A DNA stretch of 50,593 bases from Trachelipus rathkii (GCA_015478945.1 JABUQX010124235.1:1-50593); one strand, 5' to 3'; positions 23,401 to 37,790 are shown, numbered from the stretch's first letter. Notes: generated from the letters alone by a model not told the origin. Numbers and translations are program-made.

Positions 23401-24464
23401 TATTATAAATATATAAACATATAATATAAATAATATATATATAATTATATATATATAATATATACTATCATCATGTAAATTAAGGAGCAATATGAGTTGT
23501 AGTTTGGTCCAAGCGTACTGCACTCTGGTAATGGGTATATATATATATCCAAAGATGTATCATAGTAGAATGAACGCATTAGTTGTGTGGTGTAAAGGCG
23601 GAGCTTAGTCACTTTATATATAATGATTGTGTATGTACGACTATTTTCTATATGATTGATTTAAAAATTAGAGGGTTTTCTATCGTTAAATAGAGAATTG
23701 TATAGCCTTAGGGACAGCACATAATGAGATTGGTACGAAAGGCTTTATTTTTCCTGAGGTATGTTGAGTATGATATAAAAAATATTTGATCAGTTAACGA
23801 AAAGAGATTTAATTTGAAGACACCTTATATGTTTAATAACTATGAATTTGGAAATGTCGCAAAGGGGAGAGTGCACACAGGTAAACACAAGATAACTTAC
23901 ACTGTAATAATATGTGAGATATATTTCGTAAGGACGAAACTGAATTATCACAGCCAATGAAAACTCATCACACTTTATAAAACTGCTATTTTTTTATAAC
24001 AAAGTCAATTTGAGCTCCTAATCATGGTTAAACAAGTAGGGTTTTCCAGCATCGAAAATAAGTAGCATTTTTTCTACAATGTAAATACATCTAATTTTAT
24101 ATATATAGTCACTTTAATTTACCTAAGTTTATTGATTATTTAATATTTTATATTTATTTATCAATATTAATATTATATTTTATTATATTAAATGTATGAA
24201 AATTGAGTTGGCTTTAAATTATTTGTATCTCATACTATCAATTTATTTTTAAAACAATTATAACTATGCTTATGAGAGTGGAAGGATATTGCGTATTACT
24301 TCGATATTATGAGCTTACAAAAAGAATGCTAGTTGTTTTTATTATCTTATTATTATAAATATACGTTCATAATATAACACCAATCAGATTGCTTATTAGG
24401 TTAATACTTTAGTACTTGACATGTATAATTAATAGACCTTTCCAGGGTAAGGAATTAAATAATA
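23401..24464. other. AT-rich DNA
   Basis: Begins with TA runs (23,401-23,465), then AT-rich unique sequence. Nothing is recognised. Confidence 0.5.
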
Positions 24465-24645
24465 TAAATTATATTTATAATAATTATTAATATATAATAA
24501 ATAAATTATAAATATATATAATATATATATATATATATATAAATATAATTATATATTTATTAATATATTATAATTAATTAATATATATATTAATTAATAT
24601 TAATATATATATATATATATATTTATATATATTATATTAAATATA
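24465..24645. repeat. (TA)n / TAATTA block
   Basis: About 180 bases made almost entirely of A and T, with TA runs and TTAATTAATA palindromic stretches. Confidence 0.88.
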
Positions 24646-27170
24646 TTAGTATTATTTAGGAATAAAAATGCATATATTTTATGCTTATAAATCTGTATTC
24701 TATTTACCCAACTGTCTTACAATTTTAATTGTTAATAGAATCTTATATATATTAAAATATATATTTTATTTTTGTCTCTTAGAATTGAGAGAACCAGAAA
24801 GGGTATATGTTCCACGGTTTCTATAGATGAGAATATTATTAGTGATACTCTATAGGTAAAGAAATGTCACCAATCTACACCTAGCCTATTACATCTTGAA
24901 TGGAGCATTGTATAAATAATATTTTATAGTTTTCTTACATAAATTATAATTAATAAAAATGTATTAAATTATTTTTTAACTTTCTATGTTTTTTTAAATG
25001 AGTAATATGAGCGTAGTTGAATATTCAGAATAAGAAGACGTAGTACTGTATGTTACTTCAGAAAAGTTAGTACCTCCTCGTGTCACGTACACAGTTAGTC
25101 TTCAGACAGAGTTATAACAACAGAATTATTAAGAAAATTCTAAAAGATTGAGATATTTCTAACCAAATTTTTTTTATTATTGTTTACGTACACTTTGTGA
25201 CTAATATAGAAATTTTCTTATTTTTTTTAACAATTTTGACATAACTAAACTATAAACTAGATATGACAAATTAAAAAACCACCGAAAAAATATAAGTAAT
25301 AGCAACCCAAGGTGTTTATAGTTTGGTAGTTTGAAATGCCTCAATATATACTCCCCTCATCTTAAAAATAACAGCTTTTAAACCCGAGTGAAACATTGCA
25401 AGAGACTTAAATTCTTTCATTCTTTCTGTTTTGGCAAAGAGGAGAGACGGGTAAGGTAATGTCGGACCGTTTCCCCGATTCTGAATTTGCAGTAGAGTAA
25501 ATTATGCTGCAAATGAGTAGAGAATTAGGTGTTTTTGTTCTATATTAATTTTAATATTATCAAATGTGAAAATTGGTTTAAATAATTTATTATCTAAAAT
25601 ATATATATATGGTGATTTAATTTCAGTGTATAAAAATATAGTGTTTCGTTTATTGTAAAGATAAAAATAATTGAGAGCTAAACCCATTGTGTCTCACTCA
25701 ATTTGTTCTGACCACACTCTCTTTAAGACTTTTATACAAAAATATTTAATATATTTTACTTACGAAATGCAAAAGTGATATTTTATATACATTTATGATT
25801 TTTAAAAATAATATATCTAAAATTACCAGGCTTAAACAATAGAAGACCTGTGAGAGTTCATGTTCTGCAATAATGTTTGGTATATTTATATAGAGTGCAA
25901 ATTTGAGGCTATTGAGAAATTGTTGCTATTAAAAAATATAAATCGCTAAGATAGCTTTACTCCATGACAACCAAAAAAAAAGAGAGCAAAAACGTGTTGT
26001 ATATGTGTAAATACAGAAACTTTTTCTAATTGGTACAGTGTATATAAAAATAATTCTTTATCTAAATGTTCACTGTAAAAATTTACATTACTTAAGATAT
26101 TAAATAATATACTGTGGTTAATAATAGAATATTAATATATAATATATAATGCATAATATGGTATTTGTATATTAAATTATTTATTATTGATTATTTATAT
26201 ATTGGAGTTATTTATATAATTATTAACATATATTATATATAATATATATATTATAATAAATATAAAAAAATAATATAATAGCAACTTCTATTATTAGCAA
26301 TAAAAAGTAAATTAAATTATTTTACTTAAATATGAATTTAATATAGTGTATTTCCATTTATGTATTTATTATTATAAAGTAAATAGTAATAATTAATAAT
26401 AGTAAAACAATAGCTGGCTTTAGTATGTAGTGTGTTCTAACATTTAGACAAATTATTAGACATTTTATATTAAATATTCAAATATTGGTATATAATTATT
26501 TAAAAATCTGTATTTAAGATTACTTTTATCAAATAGGAATAGATAGATAAGTATAAAAAATGAATGAAATTAAATATTGAGTTTTATATTTATTATATAT
26601 ACTATATATGATTCAAAAATATACATTATAAATAGGTATTTATAATTATATTAATTTATATATAAAAAAATTGATTATATCCTGGGGTATAGCACATTTT
26701 TAAATAGTGCATATATTATATAATTTAAAAGTTTAGAGCATATATTTTGGTTTAACTTAGTTATTTAACTGAGTTGATTAGCAATCACATGACAATCTAT
26801 ATATATTAAGATGCTATAATGTAAATGGTTAAATATATATTCAAATGGAGAAATTTAATATATATATAGTATTTTTTATATATATTTATATTAATATAAT
26901 ATAATGACACAACTAACACATCTATATATAGAATATACAAATTTAAAAGGATAATATAATAATATATATATTAATAATATTAATATAATATTAATATATA
27001 TTTATATGTATCTATTTTAAATAATATAATCAATATAAGAAAACTATATTCATACAATGAATTTATATAGATATAACCAAAATTAAAATTATATACAATA
27101 AATAGTTATATTTTTAATAAAAAATTAAAAAATATTTTAAAAGCAGTAGAATACTATAAATAAAATAAAA
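24646..27170. other. AT-rich intergenic DNA
   Basis: Very AT-rich, including a nearly GC-free part at 26,100-27,150. No gene, RNA gene or repeat family is recognised. Confidence 0.5.
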
Positions 27171-27171
27171 A

Positions 27172-27260
27172 AATAAAGAGAAAAGAGAGAGAGAGAGTAG
27201 AAGAGAAAGAGTTAATAATTATGATTTCCGAGAAAGAGAAGAGAAGAGAGGCAATAAAGA
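27172..27260 (+). repeat. GA-rich purine tract
   Basis: Short (GA)n runs (27,177-27,200) followed by GAGAAAGAGAAGAGAAGAG-like purine sequence. A minor microsatellite. Confidence 0.7.
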
Positions 27261-28671
27261 AGTAGATATAAAATAAGTTTATACTTAGAGAGTCCGTACC
27301 ACATACATTTTGTATACGAGCAAAATTTTTAGAACCGAGAAAGTCGTAGTCAGGAAATATTTTAAAGCAATTATAAAAATATAATTATTAGAAATATAAA
27401 AATATATTAATAAAAAAACTATTTATAACTATTTATTATATTAAATTTTACTTATTTATAAGTACTATGAAAATATTGTATAATTTTCAAAAACTTTTAC
27501 AAAATCAATTATTATATTTATTATATTATATTATATTATTATTAGATATATAGTATATACTTATATATATATATATGAGGTTTACTATATTACTATTCAG
27601 TGTACATTGATATAAAAATTAGTGGATAACCTATATATGTATATATATACGGTACTTTATATATAAATATTATTGATATATATATTTATATATGGATGGT
27701 TCGAATATATATATAACATGCGGTTAAAATCTTGAATAGGCATTCGCTGTTGCCAACCTCTCTTCACCGAGGTTCTTAAACAGAATCCTGACTAGAATGC
27801 CAAGGCGCCCCAAGGAGGAGAGGTCCGCCAATCTAGTCACATTCAAATTTACCTGTTCTCATTACTTTTCTGCTTTTTTTAATAGCATTTCAAAAATGAA
27901 CTTATGTTAACTGTTGCTTGTGCATTGTCTTTAACGGGTATATTTTATCATAATAAGTGCACAATGAGAGTATAGAATGTCAGTTTCCCTTACAAATAAT
28001 CGACTCAGTCCTTCACTATTGCACACAAGGCCATTACACCACTTCAATAATGTAACATCAGAAAAGATAAAATATCATTTGCATATATATATATTTAAAT
28101 TAATTATTTTTTAAAATTAAAATATAAAATAAAATATTATATTAAAAAAATATAATAATATAAATAATAAATTATTATTTTTTATATATAATACCATATA
28201 TCCAGTATGAATATTTTATACCTCATTAGTAGTGTGTATCTACCTATTAGAAGAAAGAGAATCTCTAGGTTATGTTATGTCTACAAATGGTTTATACTTG
28301 TTTTTATCTCTAGAAAACATACAATATATTCAAATTACAAAAGGTAAGTTTTTAATATGAAAACTCATATTAATAGATAGTGGGATATCTATTTAAATAT
28401 AAGAGTAACCATTGGGAATTTCATTGGTCAATATATATAACATATATGATATTTAGAATACACTAAAATTTATGATATTTACATCAGTAAAATAACTAGA
28501 ATACTTAATTATAATATGACTTTAGTAAACGTAGGTATATTTCTAAACATAAGCCAACGATATATACTATATATACCGTTATTAAATAACCTGTATTAGT
28601 TTTTACCACAAACCTTGGAAGGTGGATATATCTTCTAAAGGTAGAGATTATCAAGGTATTGAGGTGAGTAT
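27261..28671. other. AT-rich DNA with a GC-richer patch at 27.72-27.85 kb
   Basis: About 130 bases (27,718-27,848) are GC-richer and sharply bounded by AT-rich sequence, containing GCCAAGGCGCCCC and AGGAGGAGAGG. They could be a remnant of a short interspersed element, but no Pol III A/B box pair is found. The rest is AT-rich without genes. Confidence 0.4.
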
Positions 28672-28870
28672 TAAGTATATATATATATAATATTATATAT
28701 ATATATATTATATATATGTATATATATATATTAGTAAGTATATATATAAATATAAAGATCTTATAATTGAGTATTATAATATATATAGACATATATCTAA
28801 TATATATATATATATATGACCGAGTTAAAATACTATATATATATTATATATATATACTATATTATATATA
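28672..28870. repeat. (TA)n block
   Basis: Several TA runs separated by short unique sequence. The minus-strand Tyr/Ile-rich open frame is an artefact. Confidence 0.85.
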
Positions 28871-29505
28871 TAAATTTCATTTTCGAACAGTTTAGATGCC
28901 CTTATGAATACACACCTAAAAGTCACTTAGTAATTATTTTATAAAAGTAATTATCATAAAAAAATACATAATATCGAGTGTTAACACAAAACATCAACAC
29001 GTAATATAGACGTAACACAAAATTTAATGATGAAAAGTTACAAAAGTGTCTTCAGAGAATATCGATAAAAAAATTGGAAATCATCAACAACCAATATAAC
29101 CAACTGAAAAATTGTTATTCATACTTCAGACCTTCTTTAACGAGTGAGCTTCTTTTTCCTGTTTCTAACAATCTCCACCTGAGGGGTTCCGTTACTTTGA
29201 TGGCGGCGAAAGCTATGGTGGAATTTAATTAATTTGATAGTGTAAAATATTTAACTCACTGTAATGTTATATTGTGGTGTGTTGATGTAAGTTGGTTTTG
29301 AGGGTGTTATGACCGATTGGAATAATTTGAAGCACTAAAAGTGGTTGAAGCACATTAAACAACTGAGCATCTTCTGGAACTTTGGCAAAAGCTAACAAGA
29401 GGGCATTCCTTAAATCCTCAGGATAAAAAATATTTAGAAAAAAAAGATAGGACCATTTTCTTTAAGTACAATAATGATCATATATATATATTATATAAAT
29501 AATAT
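28871..29505. other. Unique intergenic DNA
   Basis: 29,100-29,420 has normal complexity, but neither strand gives a recognisable protein. Confidence 0.4.
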
Positions 29506-29765
29506 TATTAATTGTGTATGTATGTATGTATGTATGTAAATGTATGTATGTACTGTATGTAATTGTAATGTTATGTTATGTTATTGTATGTATGTATTGT
29601 TATGTATGTGTTATGTAGTGTTATGTTATGCCTTGAGGAGCTTAATGTATGTATGATATGTATGTATAGAATGTAAAATGTTATGTATGATAATAGTAAA
29701 TGATATGTAATGATAAAATAGATTATTTGTTGTAAAATGTAATGTATGTATGTATGTTATGTAAA
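29506..29765 (+). repeat. (ATGT)n tetranucleotide repeat
   Basis: Repeated GTAT/ATGT tetramers, purest at 29,513-29,538 and 29,741-29,758. Between these lie diverged units (TTATG, GTAATG) and one unique patch at 29,630-29,645. Total span is about 260 bases. Confidence 0.9.
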
Positions 29766-30400
29766 TGGTATGATAAAAATTTCAAGTTGTTATCAGTTAA
29801 GAGTGCGACCTCGACAGCTCGCCATATATAATATATATATATATGAGGCCTCAGATAGGGTGTATATATATGGTATTAATTATAAAATTTGGACCATTAT
29901 GTCTACGAGCACTTCAACCGTCTCATTCTGTCATTAGTGCCGGAAGTATTGACACTCTTGAGAATAATGTATGGTTAGCTGGACCGCAAATATGATTTTG
30001 GACGGATTACAGGGAATGATGGAGACACAATGCAAAAGTTTATATCTGTAAGTTGATTTATATTTTTTTAACCTTAAAATCTTAAAGATGAATATAAATG
30101 CGAAAGTGAAGACAAATGGACTGTGTATTGAAACCTTCAAAATTAAAATTCACTTTTTTTATATAATTGCAGCGAAAAAGAAAAAGATTTAAAAGGTCTA
30201 TTCCAGACCTTTGCATAACTTCGCAAGCAAAATATCAGGTTAGAAAAATATATCTTATTTGAGGAAAAACTTTTAAAAAAGGAAACCGGGGGAAGAAACA
30301 AAAACCAGTGGCATTCCCTACCAACAAAGTAATAGATTTATTTAATGCAAGAAAAAGGAAGAAATAGTAACTTTACAATATAGTTACAGTAACTTTATAA
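29766..30400. other. Unique intergenic DNA
   Basis: AT-rich. Short open frames at 29,746-29,937 (+) and 29,934-30,140 (-) show no domain. Nothing else is recognised. Confidence 0.4.
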
Positions 30401-30415
30401 TATATATATATCATA

Positions 30416-30446
<31 letters not shown>

Positions 30447-30643
30447 TATATATATAATTATATATATATATAATATATATAATATATAATATATATATAT
30501 ATTATATATATATTATATATTATATATATATTTATATTTTTTTATAATAATATGATCGAATTGGCTTTTCCATGACATTAAGCCAACCGCACGCCACTGA
30601 ATAATTATATAAATATATATATATATATAATATATATATATAT

Positions 30644-30681
<38 letters not shown>

Positions 30682-30690
30682 TATATAAAA
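30400..30690. repeat. Two (TA)n blocks flanking a 60-base unique patch
   Basis: TA/TAATAT arrays at 30,400-30,540 and 30,605-30,690, separated by unique sequence that includes GACATTAAGCCAACCGCACG. Confidence 0.88.
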
Positions 30691-30801
30691 AAATTAATTT
30701 AAAATAATATTTTTTTTAAAAATATATATATATAATATTTAAATAGCTATCATTAGACATCAAAGAAAACGAAAAAGTACTACAAAAACAGAGATCCTAA
30801 A

Positions 30802-30856
30802 CTACCTCCCACTAAAATATTCAAGTAGTTTAAACTACTTTTACTTTAGGTGGTAG
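30802..30856. other. Long imperfect palindrome with an 18-bp perfect core
   Basis: The core AAGTAGTTTAAACTACTT (30,823-30,840) is a perfect palindrome. The outer arms CTACCTCCCACTAAA and TTTAGGTGGTAG also pair, with small gaps. The right-arm motif TTAGGTGGTAGAAG recurs about 126 bases downstream (about 30,974), suggesting a degraded inverted-repeat element. No open frame is inside. Confidence 0.6.
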
Positions 30857-31269
30857 AAGTAATTTTATCTAAATGAGTCTAAAGTTCTTCTATCATGATT
30901 GTAAGTAGTTTAACCAAGAAGTTAATAAATACTTTTAATATGACATACGTAGTTATGAATTGCTCCTAACCATTAGGTGGTAGAAGGAATCCTAAAATCA
31001 GTTTATAAAATAGCAGATTTTGAAGAATGAGTTGGGTCAGATGTCTTTTGGTGTATGATTTCAACAATAGGGATGAGAAAAATATTTTTAATTCGTAAAG
31101 GGATTTTTTTACGAAAAACTGAAAAATGAAGATAAACGTTTTTTTTTTTTTGGTAACTTTTGACCTATTTTAATTTCTTTGCAGATCTGGAAATGATTTG
31201 GTACGAGTTCTTACTTATTGTGCTTGTTCCACCAAATTCAGACCAGAAATAAAGTTACATTCTCTCTCT

Positions 31270-31359
<90 letters not shown>

Positions 31360-31421
31360 TATATATATATACATTATATAATATATATATATATATATAT
31401 AATATATAATATATATATATC
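31270..31421. repeat. (TA)n microsatellite, 150 bases
   Basis: Near-uninterrupted TA dinucleotides with a few phase slips. The minus frame of 61 codons is only Tyr/Ile. Confidence 0.95.
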
Positions 31422-31564
31422 GTGTTCCCCAAGAGACCATTTGGCCGACATAGGTTTAGGTTATGGAAATAATGTTTTATAAAAACATTTTAATGTTTTC
31501 ATTAATTTTTCTAATTTTTTATAGAGTCAATTGTCTCAAAAAAACCATCCTCGAACAAATTTCA

Positions 31565-32095
31565 AAGAGTGATATATATATATAATACTATATGATATAT
31601 ATATTATAAGTATATTATAAAGTTTTATTTGTTTTATTATATTAATAATTAATAAGTTTAAACTATAATTAATTACTTATTAATTATATTATATATTAAT
31701 ATATATAATTATATATAGATATTATAATAAGTTTCGAAAAATAAATGCAACTAGAAAAAATATAGAATGTATAATGATTTAATATAATATAAGTATTATA
31801 TATTATCATTATAAAAATATATATTAATAGTAACGATAAATTATATTATAATCATATACTATTATATTATATATAATATATATATATATTATATAAGTAT
31901 ATATATATATATTATACTAATATTAATATATATATATGCATACATATATTAATATTAATATATTTATTATATAATATAATTGTCCATATATATAATATAA
32001 TATACAAATTTATAAAATATATATATATATTAATATTTAATATAATATATATATATATAATATATATATAGTATATATATAATAGTAATAATGTA
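31565..32095. repeat. AT-only simple sequence block
   Basis: About 530 bases consisting largely of TA, TAATAT and ATTATA runs, with very few G or C. Confidence 0.8.
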
Positions 32096-34770
32096 TGACA
32101 TGTACAATGAAATTTTCCTATGTTGAATAATATTTTTTTTCGGGGGTGACAGGAAAAGTTACCAAAACAAAAAATCGTAGTTTTCTGCTGGCTTAGTATT
32201 AATATTAGATATATTAGTAATGGAGTCGATGTTATATAAATATTTAATTTATAGTAAGATTACTATATGATGATATAGTATATACGTCGCAGGTATTAAG
32301 TATATAGTGTTTGAAGGTATATATAATATAATTATTTCGTTATAAAATTGTCTAATATGAATGTAAAATCTACAGCAATGTTATATATGGAAGTATCTTA
32401 TAGAATAAAATTATGTTAAATACCTTCAGGCTCATAGTTCAACGCATAATTGGAAAAACTAGAGTATAATATTAATATAATATATTATAATATATAAGAG
32501 TTATTAGTGGCTAGGTAGATGAGGTGATCTAAGATGATACTGCTGGATACTATTCTTAATAAGTATTAAATAACATGATGCATATTTTAAGATTGGGCGA
32601 ATGTAATGTGAAAGGAACAAGATATCTAAAATGTTCTATGAAGAAATCAGGAACTGATTATTACATACAAATTTTACTCTGTGCAAATCATCTTAACCTA
32701 AATTGTTAAAATCTTAATCGCCTGACATGAGAGTAAGCGAAGTCTGAGATAACATCTTCATATTTTTTGGAGTTTCTAATAGATCGGCCAGTGTAGGGAA
32801 ATAGAGGGATGGCAGGGATCAATATAGTCTTCTCAACTCGCAATAAGAGTTAATTGTCCCAAAGGTAACGGGTTCTTATCAGGAAGTTCTTAATGTTTGA
32901 AAAAAGCTATGGTTCTTTCAACTGTAAGCAATAAAAATCGACGTGGGTAACACTTCGACCAGTTATTTTGTGGTGCAACAGGATGTAAATATTTGAGACA
33001 CACTTGTGACTCTCCGCGAACAAGAAACTAGTCATGATCGTATGTGCGAAAATATTCAATAGTTTTTTGAGGCGACCACATGTAGCTGAATAGAAAAGGA
33101 TGCTTGCCTGGTAGTACAAGACAGCCATTGTCAATCTTCCAATAAATATCTTCTTCCCCCATTCAGCTTTTAACTAAAATCTTCATTTTGGGAAACTTTT
33201 GAGATGTTCTCTTGTAAAATATATAACACAATTGCTTTTAATTCCTTGCTTCATTCGAAGTGGCACGTTTTACACCCGTTCGGTATGACAGACCACATTG
33301 AATGGAATTACATTTGTAAGAGAGAACGCCAGCTCCACCTCGTCACTATAATGCTGGATATTCAATCATCCAAAAAATGGTATATAAATGGATATGCGGC
33401 AGAAGTGGGTAAGGAAGGTAGGAAGATGTATGGGTCCCTTGTAATTTTTGGGAGAATTTGTTAATTATTATGCATATAATTATCCTTTGGTACATATATG
33501 GCAAATTATTCAATACTCAGTATTTTCTAGATGTCAGATGGCGCCCTACACATATTTCTATTTCACAAAAATCAGCTATGAGAATCTAAAATGTTTGGCA
33601 ATTTTCTCTGATCGGTTATCCAAAGTTTCAGTTTTAACAAATTGGACGTTACGAAGATTTGTTCCTGAACCAGCGAGAATTATATATAAATATTAAATTT
33701 ATTATCTAGCCCCTTTAATAATTATTAATCAGAGAATATGAATACACTTAAAATTTTTTTAGTGTATAGATAATTATCGGGGGGGTACCCATGGCTCACC
33801 CTACCTGGCCCTATCCACCTCACTAAATACGTATTATATCCACTGTATATTTAATAATATATTGATATATATATATATATTAACTATATATTTTACACTA
33901 TTGTTATCAGGTGTTCAAATATATATATTTTTTATATAAATTAAATTATAAAAAAATTATGAATTAAAAATAAAAAAGATTAAATTTTTCTCTCATTTTC
34001 ATGACTATATCTGAAGTATGTCGAAAAATATTTTCCAAGTGTCCGCTTCAAAATGAAAAAGAAAGAAGCTCTAATCGATTAGCTACAAGAACTATAATTT
34101 CTTCAGTCTGCAATCAAAAGCATTATATGTAGCACTTTCGAATTTAGGTCAAGCAATGAAATCTGAATGTTTTATGATTCACTCTATCCAGCATTTATTT
34201 TTTCCACAGGGTTCTTCTAGAACTTTTTCATCTGGGGTTAACACTCCAGTGGAGGTTCCAGTCCTGATATATACGAGAATTTAAATAAAACTTCCTCATC
34301 AGTAAACTGAATATAAACCATTGCACACTATTGAAAGAACGTTACTGCAGATGCACAAATGAATTTTAAACACTGAAATGACTTTCATTCGTAGCTCAAA
34401 CTAAATACACTTTTATGAATACCCTTATCCGAATTTCGTGTTTTTTTCCTTTTTTTACAAGGAGAACAACAGCTGGGAGTGTATTGTCTCGATTAAAAAA
34501 TTTAAATGTCACAGAAATTGAGCCCAAAATTAGGAGATTTTTTGAAGGGAGCAAGCAGGAATGGGGTTATAAAAAAACCCACTCAAGGAAAATTTTTTAA
34601 ACAGTAACAAAAAATCCCCTATAATCAGTTTTATTATCTCTTTGGTTTTTTTGGTTTTCAAATTTTCCTAGGAACATACCTGTTTACCAATAATTAGTAT
34701 TATATTATAATTCTCTCAAGAGTATAAAAAAAAATATAAAAACTATTTTATAAACTTGTCACTAAAAATT
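32096..34770. other. Moderate-complexity intergenic DNA with short open frames
   Basis: The longest gap between simple repeats in this part. Two plus frames follow one another with a small overlap (33,204-33,464 and 33,448-33,696; 86 and 82 codons), and a minus frame lies at 32,907-33,134. None shows a domain, transmembrane pattern or splice arrangement that I can support. A plus frame at 34,415-34,600 is likewise anonymous. A G-run precedes GGTACCCATGG at about 33,780. Confidence 0.35.
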
Positions 34771-36684
34771 ATATATAAGTATATATAGTATATTATATAT
34801 ATATATATCATCTCTATATAGTATATTTATAATGTATATAATATAATATATAGTAAATAATCTAAATTTATATATAATATATATTATATATAATATATTA
34901 TATATTATTTAACAAGAAATCATTTTGAAACCAAACTCTGAAATCTTAATATAATTAATGTGAAGTTATGAGCGTTTTATTCTGGTGCCAATAAGGGATA
35001 TTAAATACATTATCCATCTTCTTTTATGATGTATGAACATTGCACTCCAATTTAATGATTTACCTTTTCTCTCATGGTTCTTTTTCTAGTTAGGGGTTGA
35101 GCATGCCAATGCACAACTCAAAAGGCGCTGGCATGGCAAGCCATAGGCAACATTGTGGCCAGCGAATCCTATGGGAAACAGCGCGTAACAATTTGTTTCA
35201 GCGACACAGTTTTTTTTTTTTTAAAAGTAATTAATATTTCACTATTTTGTATATTATTTTCTGAAATAAATTATTCTCCGTATATTTTAATTGCTAACAT
35301 AATATTTTCTTAAACTGACAGTTTAGAAGAAATCAACTCTTTGTAAAGAAAATTCTTTCTAGCAAGTTTGGCATATGTTGGCAACTGCATGTTATCTTGT
35401 AAAATTCTTTTCACATTATTAAAGCTTAATTATTTATTGGTTAAAAACCGGCGCGTGGGAACTCCTGGAAATTTGAGTAAACAGATACAGTACCATTGAA
35501 ATTTCAGGAAGTATTTTAGAATGCCTATTAGTTTTCCACCAATACTGTATGGAGCAATTCTAAATCTAAATTTGGACCAATATATATAATAATTAAATAT
35601 ATAATATATATATATAAATAATAGTATATATATATAATATATCATACAATATACATTTGTCAATAAAAAATTATTTCATTACCCTCTCATTATCTAATGT
35701 ATATACATTAATAATATTATATTATAATATATATATAATTGAAACACGTTGCGTTAACTCATTTGTTTGCTCTGTTTATCTATAAACAGTTTGTGACCAC
35801 GAGGAAGAAGAGAGATGCCAACAACTTTATTAATTTTCGTTTGTAGGCAATCTGCAAGTAAATCGTACACTGTATAGTATAAACCTTAAACCCTCACTTA
35901 AGTGATTTTAATAATAAAACTTAATTAAAATAAACTAATAATCGGAAATAAATTCCCCTTCGGCACTTAATAAAGAGCTTGTTCGTCACACTATATTTAT
36001 AAAGGATTCTTTATATTTCTACGGCACAAACAGTATATATTAAAACATTTTAATATTCTTGCCCCATTTTTAATGTGAAAAAATCTCTGGATAAAAAAGA
36101 CTTTCTGGTTAATAAAGATAGAATACTTAAACTATTAATAAATGGCGAGCTTTAATTATAGCATAAATAATATAATAATAATTATAAGTTTTTTATATAT
36201 AATATATATAATATATTAATACTTCTATATTAGTAATGAGTATATATTATATTTTATAATATATACTATAATAATTATATAACTTATATTACCATAATAT
36301 ATATATATAATAGTAATATATATATATTTATATGATAAATATTATAAATAGTCAGTAAGGCGTAAGTTAACCTTTGGATAGGCTGGGTAGTAAAGACGCA
36401 GTAGCCTCTATTTTCTTAGTTTATAAAGAAACAAATTATATACATCTCAAAGAAAAAACAAATAAAAAAAATATATAAAATGTTAATATATATAAGAACA
36501 CTCATAAAAAAATTAATCTACTCACCACAATCACTTACAAGAAATTAAAATCCAAAACATGAGCGCGTATTATATACTTTGACCTGACCCTATAACCGAC
36601 TTGTTTAGCTTGCCTTACTTAAGGTAAGTCGTAGCTGAATATAAAAAATATTACTATCTTGCAATGATTATTGGGAAAGAGCAA
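34771..36684. other. AT-rich DNA with small GC-richer patches
   Basis: Contains TA blocks (34,785-34,910 and 35,580-35,645) and a GC-richer patch at about 35,095-35,205 with GGCATGGCAAGCC. No gene is recognised. Confidence 0.45.
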
Positions 36685-36734
36685 GACGCGAAGCCTGCCC
36701 GTAGCGTAAACGCTACTCGCCGTGCGTCGTTTTT
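36685..36734 (+). other. GC-rich stem-loop followed by T5
   Basis: The perfect inner hairpin GTAGCG-TAAA-CGCTAC occupies 36,701-36,716. It is enclosed by an outer stem, GACGC (36,685-36,689) with GCGTC (36,724-36,728). A run of five T follows (36,730-36,734). The arrangement resembles the 3' end of a small structured RNA with a Pol III-type T-run stop, but no internal promoter boxes are identified. It may also be a decayed repeat. Confidence 0.4.
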
Positions 36735-37619
36735 AGTAATGTTGTCCCATAGTTTGATGTTTTTTTTTTTTAATTTTTTTTGGAAATCACATTTATAGAT
36801 TATTAGCTATAAATTTTAATTAAATTTCATTATATATATATATTCATCATATTAGCGTTCACTTCATTTCGAGTAATTACTGAGTCTATTATAATATATA
36901 TAATTTCACTGATATAGCTTCTTATTTATATATATATAAAGTTCAAATAAATGGTATTATCAGCAGTATATAGCTATTATTAGTATTAATAAAAATATTA
37001 CATTATAAATATTCATAATAATATATAATATAACCCTAGCAAAGGTAAAAAATAATTTATTAATCACACCTTCGACGTTCTCTATAAACTGTTATAATCT
37101 AACATTATTAATAAAAATCACTATCTTAGTAGGACACATATCATGTAATAAAAAAATAGAATAATATTTGATAAATCAAATTTATAATATAAATATTTTT
37201 ATTTTATTTCAAATAACGTATATATAAAAAAGTTTTAGTTCCCCATAAGCATTTTCTTAAGAGTCATAATTAAAAAAACAATTAATTAGAGGGGGAGTAT
37301 CGGATAATGGGGATGTCCGCTCCAAAAATTATACGGGGGTAGGAGTATACAAGATTCAAGGGTGCAAATGGAGCGTCTGACTCCTCATAACATTCCCCAA
37401 TTTAATGACCGTTATATATATATAATATATCAGTGAGCGCTCCCGCACATATTTTTTATATATTATAGTAAATATATATATATATGATTATATATATATA
37501 TAAGCTAGTACTATATATGTTATCTATTATTTATTTAAAAAAAAAAAAAAATAAAAAAAGTAGTTTAATAAAATAATATTTTTATAATATATATATTCTT
37601 GAAAGTATCCAGAAACATC
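36735..37619. other. AT-rich DNA
   Basis: Includes A- and T-homopolymers and a GC-normal patch at 37,295-37,410 without recognisable coding potential. Confidence 0.45.
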
Positions 37620-37624
37620 TAGCT

Positions 37625-37790
37625 AGCGCCACGAATATATATATATATATTATATATATATAACGAAATAAATATAATATACTATAATATAATATATATA
37701 TATAACTATATATTATATAATTAATATATATTAATATATTATATATATATATATAATATATATATATAAATATTATATATATATAGTAAT
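37625..37790. repeat. (TA)n block
   Basis: TA and TAATAT runs with almost no G or C. Confidence 0.88.

Noticed and set aside
27700..27730. GGTTCGAAT resembling a tRNA/SINE B box
   Set aside because: No A box or cloverleaf upstream; the preceding 80 bases are TA repeats.
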